This document shows positions 55,246 to 63,954 of a stretch of 64,000 bases of DNA, piece by piece (position 1 is the stretch's first letter; the number at the start of each line of letters is the position of its first letter). This DNA comes from UTCHB3 sp964431385 (GTDB lineage: Bacteria > Bacteroidota > Ignavibacteria > Ignavibacteriales > Ignavibacteriaceae), in contig CAYSJM010000004.1 of the NCBI GenBank assembly GCA_964431385.1, positions 52,283 to 116,282 on the forward strand, read 5' to 3'. The notes beneath the pieces are model-generated. The model saw nothing but the letters and a program-made list of their open reading frames with translations, was not told the origin of the DNA and did not search any database. Both the position numbers and the translations under genes were made by a program.

Positions 55246-55795
55246 AATTATAATGAAGTTGTGCCTGTATAGTATTTAATTCAGGAATGGTATTAAAAAA
55301 GCCTACATTCCATTCCACCCCCGCGTGCAGAGACCACCCTTTCGTCTCCACCGTTTTATTGAAAAAGTAGAATACCGTGTGAAATGATATGCCACTCCCC
55401 CATGACCATGAATCCACTTCGGGGAATGAGCGATCATTGATGAGTGCAAGCCCTCCACCACCTTCAATCGAAATGTGAGTTGTGACCAATTGCTCTCCCA
55501 TGAATTTGAGAGAAACCCCCTGAACAAACGGATAGTTTCTTCCAAACCGGTCTTCAGGAAGCAGAATTGAAAACTTACGCGAATAAAACGCAGCCGTTCT
55601 GAAATAATATTTCTCAGAAAACCAGAGTTTAAAGTCAACTGAGGTTTGTGCACTATAACCAAATTCTTCCGGAGTATTTCCCTTCAATACACCAAGCCCG
55701 ATGCCAACCCCTGCCTTGTGGAGTTTAATTATCTGACCCGACAACGGTAGTGAAAGTAACAGACCAAGTATGAGAGCAATTTTTAAGTTTTTCAT
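55238..55795 (-). CDS. Outer-membrane beta-barrel-like protein
   Basis: 185 residues. Signal peptide about 1-20 (IALILGLLLSLPLSGQ). The rest alternates hydrophobic/aromatic strands with Gly-rich turns (VGIGLGVLKGNTPEEFGYSA, GGGLALINDRSFPEVDSWSW, WSLHAGVEWNVGFFN), ending in a C-terminal Phe-rich strand ALHYNFN, typical of small OM barrels. It overlaps the end of the phosphatase operon by 8 nt on the other strand. Function unknown. Confidence 0.6.
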   Translation of the reverse strand: MKNLKIALILGLLLSLPLSGQIIKLHKAGVGIGLGVLKGNTPEEFGYSAQTSVDFKLWFSEKYYFRTAAFYSRKFSILLPEDRFGRNYPFVQGVSLKFMGEQLVTTHISIEGGGGLALINDRSFPEVDSWSWGSGISFHTVFYFFNKTVETKGWSLHAGVEWNVGFFNTIPELNTIQAQLHYNFN

Positions 55796-55897
55796 ACACC
55801 AAATTTAATATAAAAGTTGTAATTTGGTCTCAAATCAATCAATAATTTACTCTCGACGACACGAATAAATTTTTATTAATTTGACTTGTATAAAAAG

Positions 55898-55911
55898 TTA
55901 GGAATACCTAA
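55898..55911. promoter_or_regulatory. Iron/manganese-responsive operator-like palindrome
   Basis: TTAGG-AATA-CCTAA, a perfect inverted repeat in the form of DtxR-family operators (TTAGG...CCTAA). It lies about 28 bp upstream of the DtxR gene start and about 12 bp downstream of a TTGACT -35-like hexamer (55881-55886), so it probably mediates autoregulation of the feo operon. Confidence 0.65.
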
Positions 55912-55938
55912 ATTTAAATAACAACATTTCTTTATTTT

Positions 55939-56601
55939 ATGCCAACAATATCAAAAGAAGACTATATCAAAGCTATTTATCAACTGGAATCGGATGCCGA
56001 AAAAAGTGTAAGTACAACTGATGTAGCGAACAAACTCGAAGTTTCAAAAGCAGCCACCAGTGAAATGATTCAGCGTCTCGCTGATCAGGGATTCCTCAAC
56101 TATAAAAAGTATAGAGGGATGTCACTCACAAATGAAGGGAAAAAAACTGCTCTTCATATAATAAGAAGACACCGGATTTGGGAGCTTTTCCTGATGGATG
56201 TGCTGGGTCTCACTTGGAGCGAAGTGCATGCTGAAGCTGAAATTTTGGAGCACTCGACCTCAGAATTTCTGATTGAAAAATTGGACAGTTACCTTGGGCA
56301 TCCTAAGATTGATCCACACGGAGAGCCAATTCCCGATAAATTTGGAAATTTACCTGTACTGCCAAATTGTATTTCACTTCAATTATGCGAAGTTGGGAAA
56401 AATTATCGATTAGTCAAAGTAACCGATTCTAACAGAGAACTTATGAACTATTTTACCGGAATTGGACTTGCCTTAAATAAATTGGTGAGAGTGGTCTCGA
56501 GACTATCGTATGATAATTCAACAATTATCCAGGTCGGAAGTGACTCTTTTAACATCAGTGAAAAAATATCATCCAATATGTTTTTTATCGAGGATGTGTG
56601 A
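55939..56601 (+). CDS. DtxR-family metal-dependent regulator
   Basis: 220 residues. Winged helix (about 4-62; STTDVANKLEVSKAATSEMIQRL), metal-binding dimerisation domain (about 63-140; the metal ligands lie in HRIWELFLMDVLGLTWSEVHAEAEILEH), then the hinge DPHGEPIPD and a C-terminal SH3/FeoA-like domain (about 155-220). It represses iron or manganese uptake when metal is plentiful. It heads the feo operon behind a palindromic operator. Confidence 0.93.
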   Translation: MPTISKEDYIKAIYQLESDAEKSVSTTDVANKLEVSKAATSEMIQRLADQGFLNYKKYRGMSLTNEGKKTALHIIRRHRIWELFLMDVLGLTWSEVHAEAEILEHSTSEFLIEKLDSYLGHPKIDPHGEPIPDKFGNLPVLPNCISLQLCEVGKNYRLVKVTDSNRELMNYFTGIGLALNKLVRVVSRLSYDNSTIIQVGSDSFNISEKISSNMFFIEDV

Positions 56602-57551
56602 TGGACCTTTTTAGATCGAAAAAACAAAAAGCATTTCTTGAAAAGGAAAAACTCGAAAATGCCCTTAAGCATCTCTACGACTGCGAATCTAAAAACGGAT
56701 CCGGCTCTTGTGAAAGCATTGCCGGGGTACTCGGAATAAGCAGGAGGAAATCGAATGAACTGCGGGAGAAGCTTGAATTTTCCGGACTTATTGTTGTAAA
56801 AGATGAAAAAATTGAACTGACTGATGCCGGACGGAGTTATGCACTTAAAGTTATAAGAATACACCGTCTTTGGGAGAGTTATCTGGCAGACAAAACCGGG
56901 GTCCCAAGTGAACAGTGGCACAAAGAGGCGGAAGAACGGGAGCACCATATCTCTGAAGAAGAGGCAGATATACTTGCGTCAGGACTTGGAAATCCACTCT
57001 ATGATCCCGACGGTGATCCAATTCCGGATAAAGAGGGATTTGTTCCACCAAGAAGGGGGGCTTTGCTCCGGGATGCCAAAAGCAATACACATGCAAAAGT
57101 TACACACATCGAAGATGAACCACAGGAAGTTTATAACCAGATTATAGCAGAAAATATCTATACCGGTATGACCATCAGAGTCCTGGAAAATCAGAATGGG
57201 AAAACAACTTTTGTCGCTGACGGTGAAGAGAAAATATTCACGCGGCTTCTTACTTCAAATGTTACCATAATTGAAATACCTGAAACTGAAAGTGAACCCG
57301 TTGAACTTATAACTTTAGACAAACTGAAAAAGGGATTTGAATGTGAAATTTATAAGGTTTCCAGGATGTTAAGGGGTCAGCAGAGAAGAAGATTAATGGA
57401 CCTGGGGTTTGTGCCCGGAAGTCGAATAGTTTTTGAAATGTCGAGTGCCTCAGGTGATCCTATTGCCTACAGGGTGAGAGGAGCAGTTGCAGCATTGAGG
57501 TTGGAGCAAGCACGATTGATTTTTGTTAAAAATGTTAGAAAGGTTGCATGA
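56601..57551 (+). CDS. DtxR-like protein fused to two FeoA-like domains
   Basis: 316 residues from ATG 56601 (GTG 56598 also possible). The N-terminal half is DtxR-like: a diverged winged helix (about 18-78; ESIAGVLGISRRKSNELREK), a dimerisation domain (HRLWESYLADKTGVPSEQWH, EEREHH), and DPDGDPIPD. An SH3-like FeoA domain follows (about 155-232) and a second, more canonical FeoA (about 240-310; MLRGQQRRRLMDLGFVPGSR). It may act both as a sensor and as the FeoA partner of FeoB. Overlaps DtxR and feoB-G. Confidence 0.88.
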   Translation: MDLFRSKKQKAFLEKEKLENALKHLYDCESKNGSGSCESIAGVLGISRRKSNELREKLEFSGLIVVKDEKIELTDAGRSYALKVIRIHRLWESYLADKTGVPSEQWHKEAEEREHHISEEEADILASGLGNPLYDPDGDPIPDKEGFVPPRRGALLRDAKSNTHAKVTHIEDEPQEVYNQIIAENIYTGMTIRVLENQNGKTTFVADGEEKIFTRLLTSNVTIIEIPETESEPVELITLDKLKKGFECEIYKVSRMLRGQQRRRLMDLGFVPGSRIVFEMSSASGDPIAYRVRGAVAALRLEQARLIFVKNVRKVA

Positions 57552-58321
57552 ATATGAGTAGTGATGCATGTGAAGTCTGTCCCGTTAACAAAAACGCAAC
57601 ATTAAAACGGCTTGGGTTAAATCTCGACAAATTTGATTTTGTCGTTGCTCTGGCGGGAAATCCAAATACCGGGAAAAGTACTGTCTTTAACTCCCTCACA
57701 GGATTGAGACAGCACACAGGTAACTGGCCCGGAAAGACCGTGGCAAGAGCCGAGGGAGCATTTGAGTATGACGGGAGCCGATACAAAATTGTTGATCTTC
57801 CGGGGACATATTCACTACTTTCGACGAGCACTGATGAGGAAATTGCTCGTGATTTTATACTGTTTGGCAAACCGGATGTTACAATAATTGTTGCTGATGC
57901 CACACGCATCGAAAGAAATCTAAACCTGGTTTTACAGGTACTCGAGATTACGGAAAAAGCGGTTTTATGCGTTAATTTGATGGACGAAGCCAAAAGAAAT
58001 GGAATTGAAGTTGATATCAGAAGTTTATCAAGAGATTTGGGAATCCCTGTGGTTCCTGCGTCTGCACGACAGGGAGAAGGGATTCCGTCGCTTTTATCTT
58101 ATGTTAATCAGGTTGCTAAAGGGGATTTCATCTGTAAGCCCCGAAAGGTTTCTTCACTTTCACCGGAGATTTCTTCCGCAGTAACTGAATTAACAAGTAA
58201 AATTATAAATGAATATCCCGGTCTGCCTAATGCCAGGTGGGTAGCAATTCGCTTGCTGGAGGGTGATCAAAGAATTATAAATGCAATAGAGAATGATGAA
58301 TTTGAAGAGTTGTACAAATGA
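57548..58321 (+). CDS. feoB: FeoB GTPase (NFeoB) as a separate protein
   Basis: 257 residues. G1 GNPNTGKSTVFNSLTG (about 36), G2 region HTGNWPGKTV, G3 DLPGTYSL, G4 NLMDEA, G5 SARQGEG, then a GDI-like helical domain (about 190-257). It ends at TGA after ENDEFEELYK, where the linker to the membrane domain begins in ordinary FeoB. The membrane part is encoded 57 bp later in the same frame as a separate gene; the intervening frame holds three stops. An N-terminal CEVCPVNKN cysteine pair is also present. Confidence 0.9.
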   Translation: MNMSSDACEVCPVNKNATLKRLGLNLDKFDFVVALAGNPNTGKSTVFNSLTGLRQHTGNWPGKTVARAEGAFEYDGSRYKIVDLPGTYSLLSTSTDEEIARDFILFGKPDVTIIVADATRIERNLNLVLQVLEITEKAVLCVNLMDEAKRNGIEVDIRSLSRDLGIPVVPASARQGEGIPSLLSYVNQVAKGDFICKPRKVSSLSPEISSAVTELTSKIINEYPGLPNARWVAIRLLEGDQRIINAIENDEFEELYK

Positions 58322-58378
58322 GCAATTTTTATTGGTTAACATATTATCGTACTGTTTTGAAAACAAGATTTTAATGAG

Positions 58379-59779
58379 ATGAAAAAAGAAATTCTGGAAA
58401 CGGCAAGAAATTTAAGAATCGAGAGGGGTGAAAGTTTTCACGACAGCCTCGTTGAGTCAATCTATTCTGAAGCGGCTTCTATAGCAGGTGGAGCTGTAAA
58501 ATTTGGGGACTCCAAAAAAGCCTTCAGACTCGATAACACGATTGATAGACTGGTAACAAGCAGGATTTTTGGTTTTCCGCTAATGCTACTGATGCTAGCC
58601 ATTGTATTTTGGATAACGATTGTTGGGGCCAACTACCCTTCAAGCTGGCTCGCTACACTTCTGGTTGAATGGGGGCATCCATGGTTAAAGGAATTATTCA
58701 CAACAATCGGAGCACCATGGTGGCTTTCCGGAGCACTTATCGATGGAGCATATCTTGCGGGAGCATGGGTTGTAAGTGTGATGCTCCCACCAATGATGGT
58801 GTTTTTCCCACTATTTACGCTTCTGGAAGACTTTGGATATCTTCCAAGAGTGGCTTTTAATCTTGACTCTATTTTCAGAAGAGCCGGTGCTCATGGAAAA
58901 CAAGCTCTAACAATGAGTATGGGTTTTGGTTGTAATGCCGCAGGAGTAGTAGCTACAAGAATTATAGATTCACCCAGGGAAAGATTGCTTGCTATTATTA
59001 CCAACAATTTTTCTCTTTGTAATGGCAGATGGCCCACTCAAATACTGATTGCTTCAATTTTTATAGGAACTGTAGCACCTCCCTGGCTGGCGGGAATTGC
59101 TTCAGCCGGTGCTGTGGTATTTGTAGCTCTTCTTGGAATATTTCTTAGTTTGCTGGTTTCATGGTCACTCTCAAAAACATTTTTGAAGGGCGAAGTCTCC
59201 ACTTTTAGCCTGGAACTGCCACCTTACAGACCACCACGAATTTTGCAGACTCTTTACACCTCACTAATTGACAGGACACTTTTTGTACTTTGGAGGGCGA
59301 TTGTTTTTGCTGTGCCTGCCGGACTGTTAATTTGGCTTGTTGCAAATATTCATATTGGTGATCTCTCAATTGCGGAGCATTTTATTAAGTATGCTGATCC
59401 GATTGCTTTTTTCTTTGGTCTCAACGGGGTCATCTTTCTCGCTTACATTATTGCAATTCCCGCGAACGAAATTGTAATACCTACAATTTTGATGCTTACA
59501 GTAATGTCAGCTAAAATCGCAGGTGCAGGTGCCGGAGCGGGTGTTATGTTTGATCTTGATGAAGCACAAACTGCGTCTCTGCTTCAACACGGCGGTTGGA
59601 CGATGTTAACGGGCATAAACTTGATGCTTTTTTCGTTGTTGCACAATCCGTGCTCAACCACTATCTACACCATCTACAAAGAAACAGGCTCCATTAAGTG
59701 GACACTCTTCTCCACTTTTATGCCAATCGTAATGGGTTTGGTTATAACTTTTGTTGTAACTATGATTTGGAGAATGTAA
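58379..59779 (+). CDS. feoB: FeoB membrane permease domain as a separate protein
   Basis: 466 residues. A charged N-terminal helical linker (about 1-60), then LDNTIDRLVTSRIFGFPLML and about eight membrane helices. First Gate core GFGCNAAGVVATRIIDSPRE, then NNFSLCNGRWPTQ, where the usual motif has a CGARLP-like segment; second Gate HNPCSTTIYTIYKETGSIKW. Conserved Cys residues in both Gates are present. It is full for this part of FeoB and has its own start ATG, though the ribosome site is weak. Together with the preceding gene it reconstitutes the Fe(II) transporter. Confidence 0.9.
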   Translation: MKKEILETARNLRIERGESFHDSLVESIYSEAASIAGGAVKFGDSKKAFRLDNTIDRLVTSRIFGFPLMLLMLAIVFWITIVGANYPSSWLATLLVEWGHPWLKELFTTIGAPWWLSGALIDGAYLAGAWVVSVMLPPMMVFFPLFTLLEDFGYLPRVAFNLDSIFRRAGAHGKQALTMSMGFGCNAAGVVATRIIDSPRERLLAIITNNFSLCNGRWPTQILIASIFIGTVAPPWLAGIASAGAVVFVALLGIFLSLLVSWSLSKTFLKGEVSTFSLELPPYRPPRILQTLYTSLIDRTLFVLWRAIVFAVPAGLLIWLVANIHIGDLSIAEHFIKYADPIAFFFGLNGVIFLAYIIAIPANEIVIPTILMLTVMSAKIAGAGAGAGVMFDLDEAQTASLLQHGGWTMLTGINLMLFSLLHNPCSTTIYTIYKETGSIKWTLFSTFMPIVMGLVITFVVTMIWRM

Positions 59780-59788
59780 AAAAAACGG

Positions 59789-59808
59789 GGAATATCTTAT
59801 TCCTTTTA
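59789..59808 (+). terminator. Weak terminator-like hairpin
   Basis: GGAATA (59789-59794) and TATTCC (59798-59803) with a 3-nt loop, followed by TTTTAAATT. The short stem makes it uncertain. It is after the feo operon. Confidence 0.4.
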
Positions 59809-59888
59809 AATTAATCGTGACATTTGGTTTATGGGTTTAATATTCATTATATTTTGCATAAAGAAATTACGATATAAGTGAGTCTGAA

Positions 59889-60500
59889 ATGGCAAAAAAT
59901 AATCAAACAATCATCGTTCTGCTTGTGGTTACAATTGTACTTCTTGCAGTTGCTCTTGGAATTGTAATTATAAAAGGGGGTTTTCTTGCCAGCAAAGCGG
60001 GTGAAGTGAAGGATACTTCTCTCACTGCACAGCTAACTGACCTGGTACCGGTTTCCGCTAATGTCAGCTCAACTCTTCCCGCGAGTTATGGCTTTGTTTA
60101 CACACCCGATAAATCGTTCGATGGTAATGACTTTACATGGTGGAGTCCAAATGGTGAATATTACGGGCAATGGATAGATTATCAATTGGGGCAAACTCAA
60201 AAAGTGCGGGGAATCAAAATTCTCAACGGGTCTCACTATCCGGAATTTTCAAATGGTGGTGAATATTTTGGCGACCTTTACTACCAAAATGCAATATTAA
60301 CAGAAGCAATCCTTCAATTTTCTGATGGATCGACCAGAAATGTATCTTTCAGAGTGTTTGACGGTTTGCAGACAATTGAATTTCCAGAAGTTTCCACATC
60401 ATCAATTAAAATTGTCTTCAAAGGTGTAGTCCCGGGGAAAAGATGGCAAGATGTCTGCATCTCCGAGTTCAGAGCTTTGGTTGTCAAGGAGGTATTTTAG
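59889..60500 (+). CDS. Membrane-anchored NADase-type glycan-binding domain protein
   Basis: 203 residues. N-terminal membrane segment about 8-30 (IVLLVVTIVLLAVALGIVII), a linker, and a discoidin-like/NADase-type glycan-binding domain (about 55-200): VSSTLPASYGFVYTPDKSFDGNDFTWWSP-like start (in short segments), then GEYYGQWIDYQLGQ, VRGIKILNGSHYP and WQDVCISEFRAL. This beta-sandwich fold binds glycans in other proteins. It is a single gene after the feo operon. Ligand unknown. Confidence 0.75.
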   Translation: MAKNNQTIIVLLVVTIVLLAVALGIVIIKGGFLASKAGEVKDTSLTAQLTDLVPVSANVSSTLPASYGFVYTPDKSFDGNDFTWWSPNGEYYGQWIDYQLGQTQKVRGIKILNGSHYPEFSNGGEYFGDLYYQNAILTEAILQFSDGSTRNVSFRVFDGLQTIEFPEVSTSSIKIVFKGVVPGKRWQDVCISEFRALVVKEVF

Positions 60501-60580
60501 AACTCGCAATAATTCTTAACAGTTACCATCTCAGTTTAATATATCCTAATTATTAATCATCTCTAATCGAAAGGAACAAT

Positions 60581-61420
60581 ATGAGAAGGCACTTCTTATT
60601 TGTTTTATCAGTATTCATTTTCAGCACGATAAATATTTTTTCTCAGGATTTTATTCTCACCGAGCCGTTTACCCAGTTGGACTTTGAAGCTGTTCGCACA
60701 TATAATGAGACAAAAATCACCGATTTCCGGCTCGATCCTGTAATTAGGGAGAAATTGATGCCTTATTATCGCAATGCAATCAAGGAACAGGGAGTGATGA
60801 TGGAAATTCATCTCACATCTGCGATCGACAAAGACTCAATTGTGACGCTTCAGGACAGCACAGTTTGTGAGTATGATAAAGAAGGGAGACTCGTCTCGAT
60901 AATTGTGAACGACAGAGTGAAATCGAATAATTCTAAAACAGCTTCACTTTTCTTTGAATATGATAAAAAAGGTGACCTCGTAAAGATTAAAGGGGACAAA
61001 AAGACCATCCGTTCGTTCACAAGAGACAAAAACGGCAAAATTACAAAGGCAGATAACATCACCTATACCTATAAAAAAGGTGCACTTCAAAAAGTCGGAA
61101 AAATTTATAAAGACGGTAACTACTTCATTGATGCCAAAAAGACCGGGCAGATCATGGACCGGTACGAAGGCAAATATGATGAGTACGGCAGAGCGTGGGA
61201 CATCCGGTGGCACGAAGCGGGAGTTGTACTTCTGTTTGACACAAGAGACAGATGGAGCATGTCTGACGGTGGCGGTGAAGGATTTAACACAAAAATTGTG
61301 GTTGAATATAAAGACGGATTAATGACTCAGCTTCAAAAAACAGACGGCAGTTATGTCGATGAGTCGTTAAGTCAGGTGATTACCTCCACTGTCTATAGAA
61401 TCTACAGAGATGGAAAATAA
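60581..61420 (+). CDS. Secreted protein with YD-like repeats
   Basis: 279 residues behind GAAAGGA. Signal peptide about 1-22 (FLFVLSVFIFSTINIFSQ). Middle region (about 88-200) has YD/RHS-type repeats: VCEYDKEGRLVSIIV, FFEYDKKGDLVKIKG, FTRDKNGKITKADN and GKYDEYGRAWDI. No sorting domain, so probably periplasmic or secreted by another route. Ends at a strong bidirectional-looking terminator. Confidence 0.65.
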   Translation: MRRHFLFVLSVFIFSTINIFSQDFILTEPFTQLDFEAVRTYNETKITDFRLDPVIREKLMPYYRNAIKEQGVMMEIHLTSAIDKDSIVTLQDSTVCEYDKEGRLVSIIVNDRVKSNNSKTASLFFEYDKKGDLVKIKGDKKTIRSFTRDKNGKITKADNITYTYKKGALQKVGKIYKDGNYFIDAKKTGQIMDRYEGKYDEYGRAWDIRWHEAGVVLLFDTRDRWSMSDGGGEGFNTKIVVEYKDGLMTQLQKTDGSYVDESLSQVITSTVYRIYRDGK

Positions 61421-61459
61421 ACATTCTCATCTTCGAGCTAAACAATTTAAAAAATTCAA

Positions 61460-61489
61460 AATCCCCGACACTCCTCGGGGATTTTTTTT
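61460..61489 (+). terminator. Rho-independent terminator, possibly bidirectional
   Basis: AATCCCCGA (61460-61468) pairs perfectly with TCGGGGATT (61475-61483), then T run to 61489. It lies between convergent genes; A residues on the other flank could let it act both ways. Confidence 0.85.
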
Positions 61490-61551
61490 GTAAGGATTCC
61501 GCTTATCAAAAAGCTTATTCTCAAATTACCAAATGCTTCTAACCCCTGGTT

Positions 61552-63423
61552 CTATTTCAAATAAATTATTTTTTGAGTTTCTGTTTTGTTTTCAAACTCT
61601 ATCCGACATAAATAAACTCCTGAAGTTAGGTTGGAAGGCATAGTTAACATGACCTCTTGTTTCCCAAATGGCAAATATCCAGGATTTAATCTCAACACTT
61701 CCTGACCAAGAATATTAAAAACTCTGATGATCACATTACCAGAAAAGGGAAGGTTAAACGATAATTTTGTGTTGCCGTTAAAAGGGTTTGGATAATTTTG
61801 TGAAATTGTAAATATCTCGGGTATTTGTTGCTCATCTTCAATTCCTGTTGTTGTGGTGTCTCCATAAACCATTCCATTAACAAAGGCACCTTTTAATTTA
61901 TACTCTGTCTGACCAAAATCAAAAGATGCTTTTGCCTCCACTATACCTATACCGTCAACTGATGTGATAAGATACCAATACCATGAACCCACTTCCACGT
62001 CTCGGGTGACTCGGTACTTGCCAAAATGTTGTTTGTAACTGATATCCTTAACCCGACAATATTTACTTGAATGTCCCAAAGCCTGCATTCCTGAAATATC
62101 GCCTTTGATGAGTGTATTATCGTCAATCAGGTATTCATACCGGGTTGAATCAGGTCCCCAATTAAGAAGTTCAAAGACTTTTCCGTTTTTATCCCTTCTT
62201 TCGATTTTATGGAAATACGGATTGTAATTAAATCTGTCTGACAAAAAGTATTTACCAAATCCCGGCACAAGTGTATCGTCCACAATCCGGGTAGTAATAA
62301 TAGTGTCGATTTTATTGCTCCATGGATTTTCGGACCACCCTGTTTTCCTGTAAACCCAAAAATCACCAACATTAAGTGGATAAAAGTCAAATTCAATAGC
62401 CGGAAAAGAGACAGATTTTACTTCTTCGTACAAATTGCCAATCTTCTTGTATATCTTATCTCTTGTCGATAAAAAGAGTTCTGTCGATTTGTTTACTGTT
62501 GCAGAACCTGTTATTCTCTGGTCAAAGACATGGGAAACCGTTGCTCCGGTCTGATTTTGAGAGACAAGTGGGATGCTGAACAAACTATCGGCATGATAAA
62601 AATAAAGACTGTCATCAGGTGACTTGTAGGCGATAAACTTTAAACTTCCAAAAAGCCATTGAATTGTCGGGTTATATGTGCCCGGGTTCCCGCCCTGGTT
62701 TGAATACAATATTTTGTTTATCCATTCATACTCTCTACACAAACTGATAAGTGTGAATTTGCTGTCTTGTGTATAATAGACTGAAACTGTGTCGTAATAT
62801 GAAGGCTCATAAATATTTGTATAGTTTATACCACCGTCAGTTGAGCGGACTACCTTCCCAAAATTCAATCCGGTCACTTCCATATCGTTAAAGGGAGAAA
62901 CATCAAATATTTTTTCAATCTGGTGGAGCATTTGGAATGTTTTACAATAGTCGTACGAGACCTTGTATTCGCCATCAATTTTTAAATAAAATTTTCCCGG
63001 ATTTTGTTTTGAGGCGAAAAAGTATTCTATTTGTTTATTGGGAAAGAAGAGATCAATACCGCTTCCTGTGATGAATGCTCCCGAAGAATCTCCAACAATC
63101 TGTCCTGCAAAATAAAAGCTATCGGGGTGTTCCGCTGAAAACGAGATAAATTTAACCTCCTCAAGAGAAATAAGCTGTGTCGTTAAATATTCTGTTTTAC
63201 CGCTGAAAAGCAATGTTTCGTCCCCTGAATTGAGATTCTTGCGATAAAGTTTGTTCTCAAATAGAAGTTCATAGTCATTTATGGTAGAGGTGAAGTGTCG
63301 GTAGAAAATATATGAGGTGTTGTTGTGGTTGAGAGCATACTCAACCTTTAGTCCCGGAGCCTGCCACGGGGCTTGTGCAAACAGTGTTGAAACCAAAAGA
63401 AATAAAGATATAAGCTTTTTCAT
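61552..63423 (-). CDS. Secreted protein with T9SS type A sorting domain
   Basis: 623 residues. Signal peptide about 1-17 (LISLFLLVSTLFAQ). The N-terminal half (about 20-330) has propeller-like repeats (VVRSTDGGINYTNIY). A second region (about 350-530) holds FYPLNVGDFWVYRKTG, a motif seen in secreted proteins of this group, and the C-terminus carries QNYPNPFNGNTKLSFNLP and a full type A sorting domain ending KIIYLK. Function unknown, likely surface-attached. Confidence 0.82.
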   Translation of the reverse strand: MKKLISLFLLVSTLFAQAPWQAPGLKVEYALNHNNTSYIFYRHFTSTINDYELLFENKLYRKNLNSGDETLLFSGKTEYLTTQLISLEEVKFISFSAEHPDSFYFAGQIVGDSSGAFITGSGIDLFFPNKQIEYFFASKQNPGKFYLKIDGEYKVSYDYCKTFQMLHQIEKIFDVSPFNDMEVTGLNFGKVVRSTDGGINYTNIYEPSYYDTVSVYYTQDSKFTLISLCREYEWINKILYSNQGGNPGTYNPTIQWLFGSLKFIAYKSPDDSLYFYHADSLFSIPLVSQNQTGATVSHVFDQRITGSATVNKSTELFLSTRDKIYKKIGNLYEEVKSVSFPAIEFDFYPLNVGDFWVYRKTGWSENPWSNKIDTIITTRIVDDTLVPGFGKYFLSDRFNYNPYFHKIERRDKNGKVFELLNWGPDSTRYEYLIDDNTLIKGDISGMQALGHSSKYCRVKDISYKQHFGKYRVTRDVEVGSWYWYLITSVDGIGIVEAKASFDFGQTEYKLKGAFVNGMVYGDTTTTGIEDEQQIPEIFTISQNYPNPFNGNTKLSFNLPFSGNVIIRVFNILGQEVLRLNPGYLPFGKQEVMLTMPSNLTSGVYLCRIEFENKTETQKIIYLK

Positions 63424-63605
63424 GCCATGCCGAATTTAATTTTAATATGATGACTAAATCTAAAAAAAAACAAACCCACGCAAATAATTTTTTTACTTTT
63501 TGATGAATTAAAAATAATTTATAATATTTATTCCGGTTGCTTATAATAAAATGATTGCTTGGGAGGTAAGATGAGTTCTCATCAAAAGTAAAGAGATTAT
63601 TAAAA

Positions 63606-63623
63606 TATACCTGAAAGGGTATA
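63606..63623. promoter_or_regulatory. hip operator 1
   Basis: TATACCTGAAAGGGTATA, an 18-bp inverted repeat (TATACC...GGTATA form with one change). First of three upstream of hipB. Confidence 0.7.
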
Positions 63624-63646
63624 AACATTAGTGCCAATTGGTAATT

Positions 63647-63664
63647 TATACCCGAAAAGGTATA
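63647..63664. promoter_or_regulatory. hip operator 2
   Basis: TATACCCGAAAAGGTATA. 41 bp after the first copy start and 40 bp before the third, which puts all three on one face of the helix. Confidence 0.75.
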
Positions 63665-63686
63665 AAAATTAAAAAATAGTTGTTTT

Positions 63687-63704
63687 TATACCCGAAAAGG
63701 TATA
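63687..63704. promoter_or_regulatory. hip operator 3
   Basis: TATACCCGAAAAGGTATA, identical to operator 2, ending 28 bp before the hipB start. The form resembles E. coli HipB sites (TATCC-N8-GGATA). Confidence 0.75.
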
Positions 63705-63732
63705 TTATGTTGGTTGTTAATTTGGATTATTT

Positions 63733-63954
63733 ATGTCTATTGAAAACCTGTCTGATTTTGTGAAGGCAAAAAGAAAATATCTTGGTTATACCCAGGTCCA
63801 GCTCGCAATGAGAGCCGGAGTTGGTTTGCGATTTCTTAGAGAATTGGAACAGGGAAAAAAATCCCTCCAGATGGACAAAGTGAATAAAGTTCTCTATCTC
63901 TTCGGACATGAACTTAGACCGGCAAAAATTATCAGAGGTGAATCCGATGATTAA
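63733..63954 (+). CDS. hipB: HipB-like XRE-family antitoxin/repressor
   Basis: 73 residues, one XRE helix-turn-helix. FVKAKRKYLGYTQVQLAMRAG, VGLRFLRELEQGKKSLQMDK and VLYLFGHEL match the y4mF/HipB family (RF-x-ELE-x-GK is diagnostic). Stop overlaps the downstream gene start (ATGATTAA). It probably binds the three operators upstream and neutralises the HipA-type toxin that follows. Confidence 0.88.
   Translation: MSIENLSDFVKAKRKYLGYTQVQLAMRAGVGLRFLRELEQGKKSLQMDKVNKVLYLFGHELRPAKIIRGESDD

Noticed and set aside
58319..58379. Split feoB as a sequencing error
   Set aside because: Both halves share one frame, with three stops in the 57-bp interval, and each half is complete for its domain.
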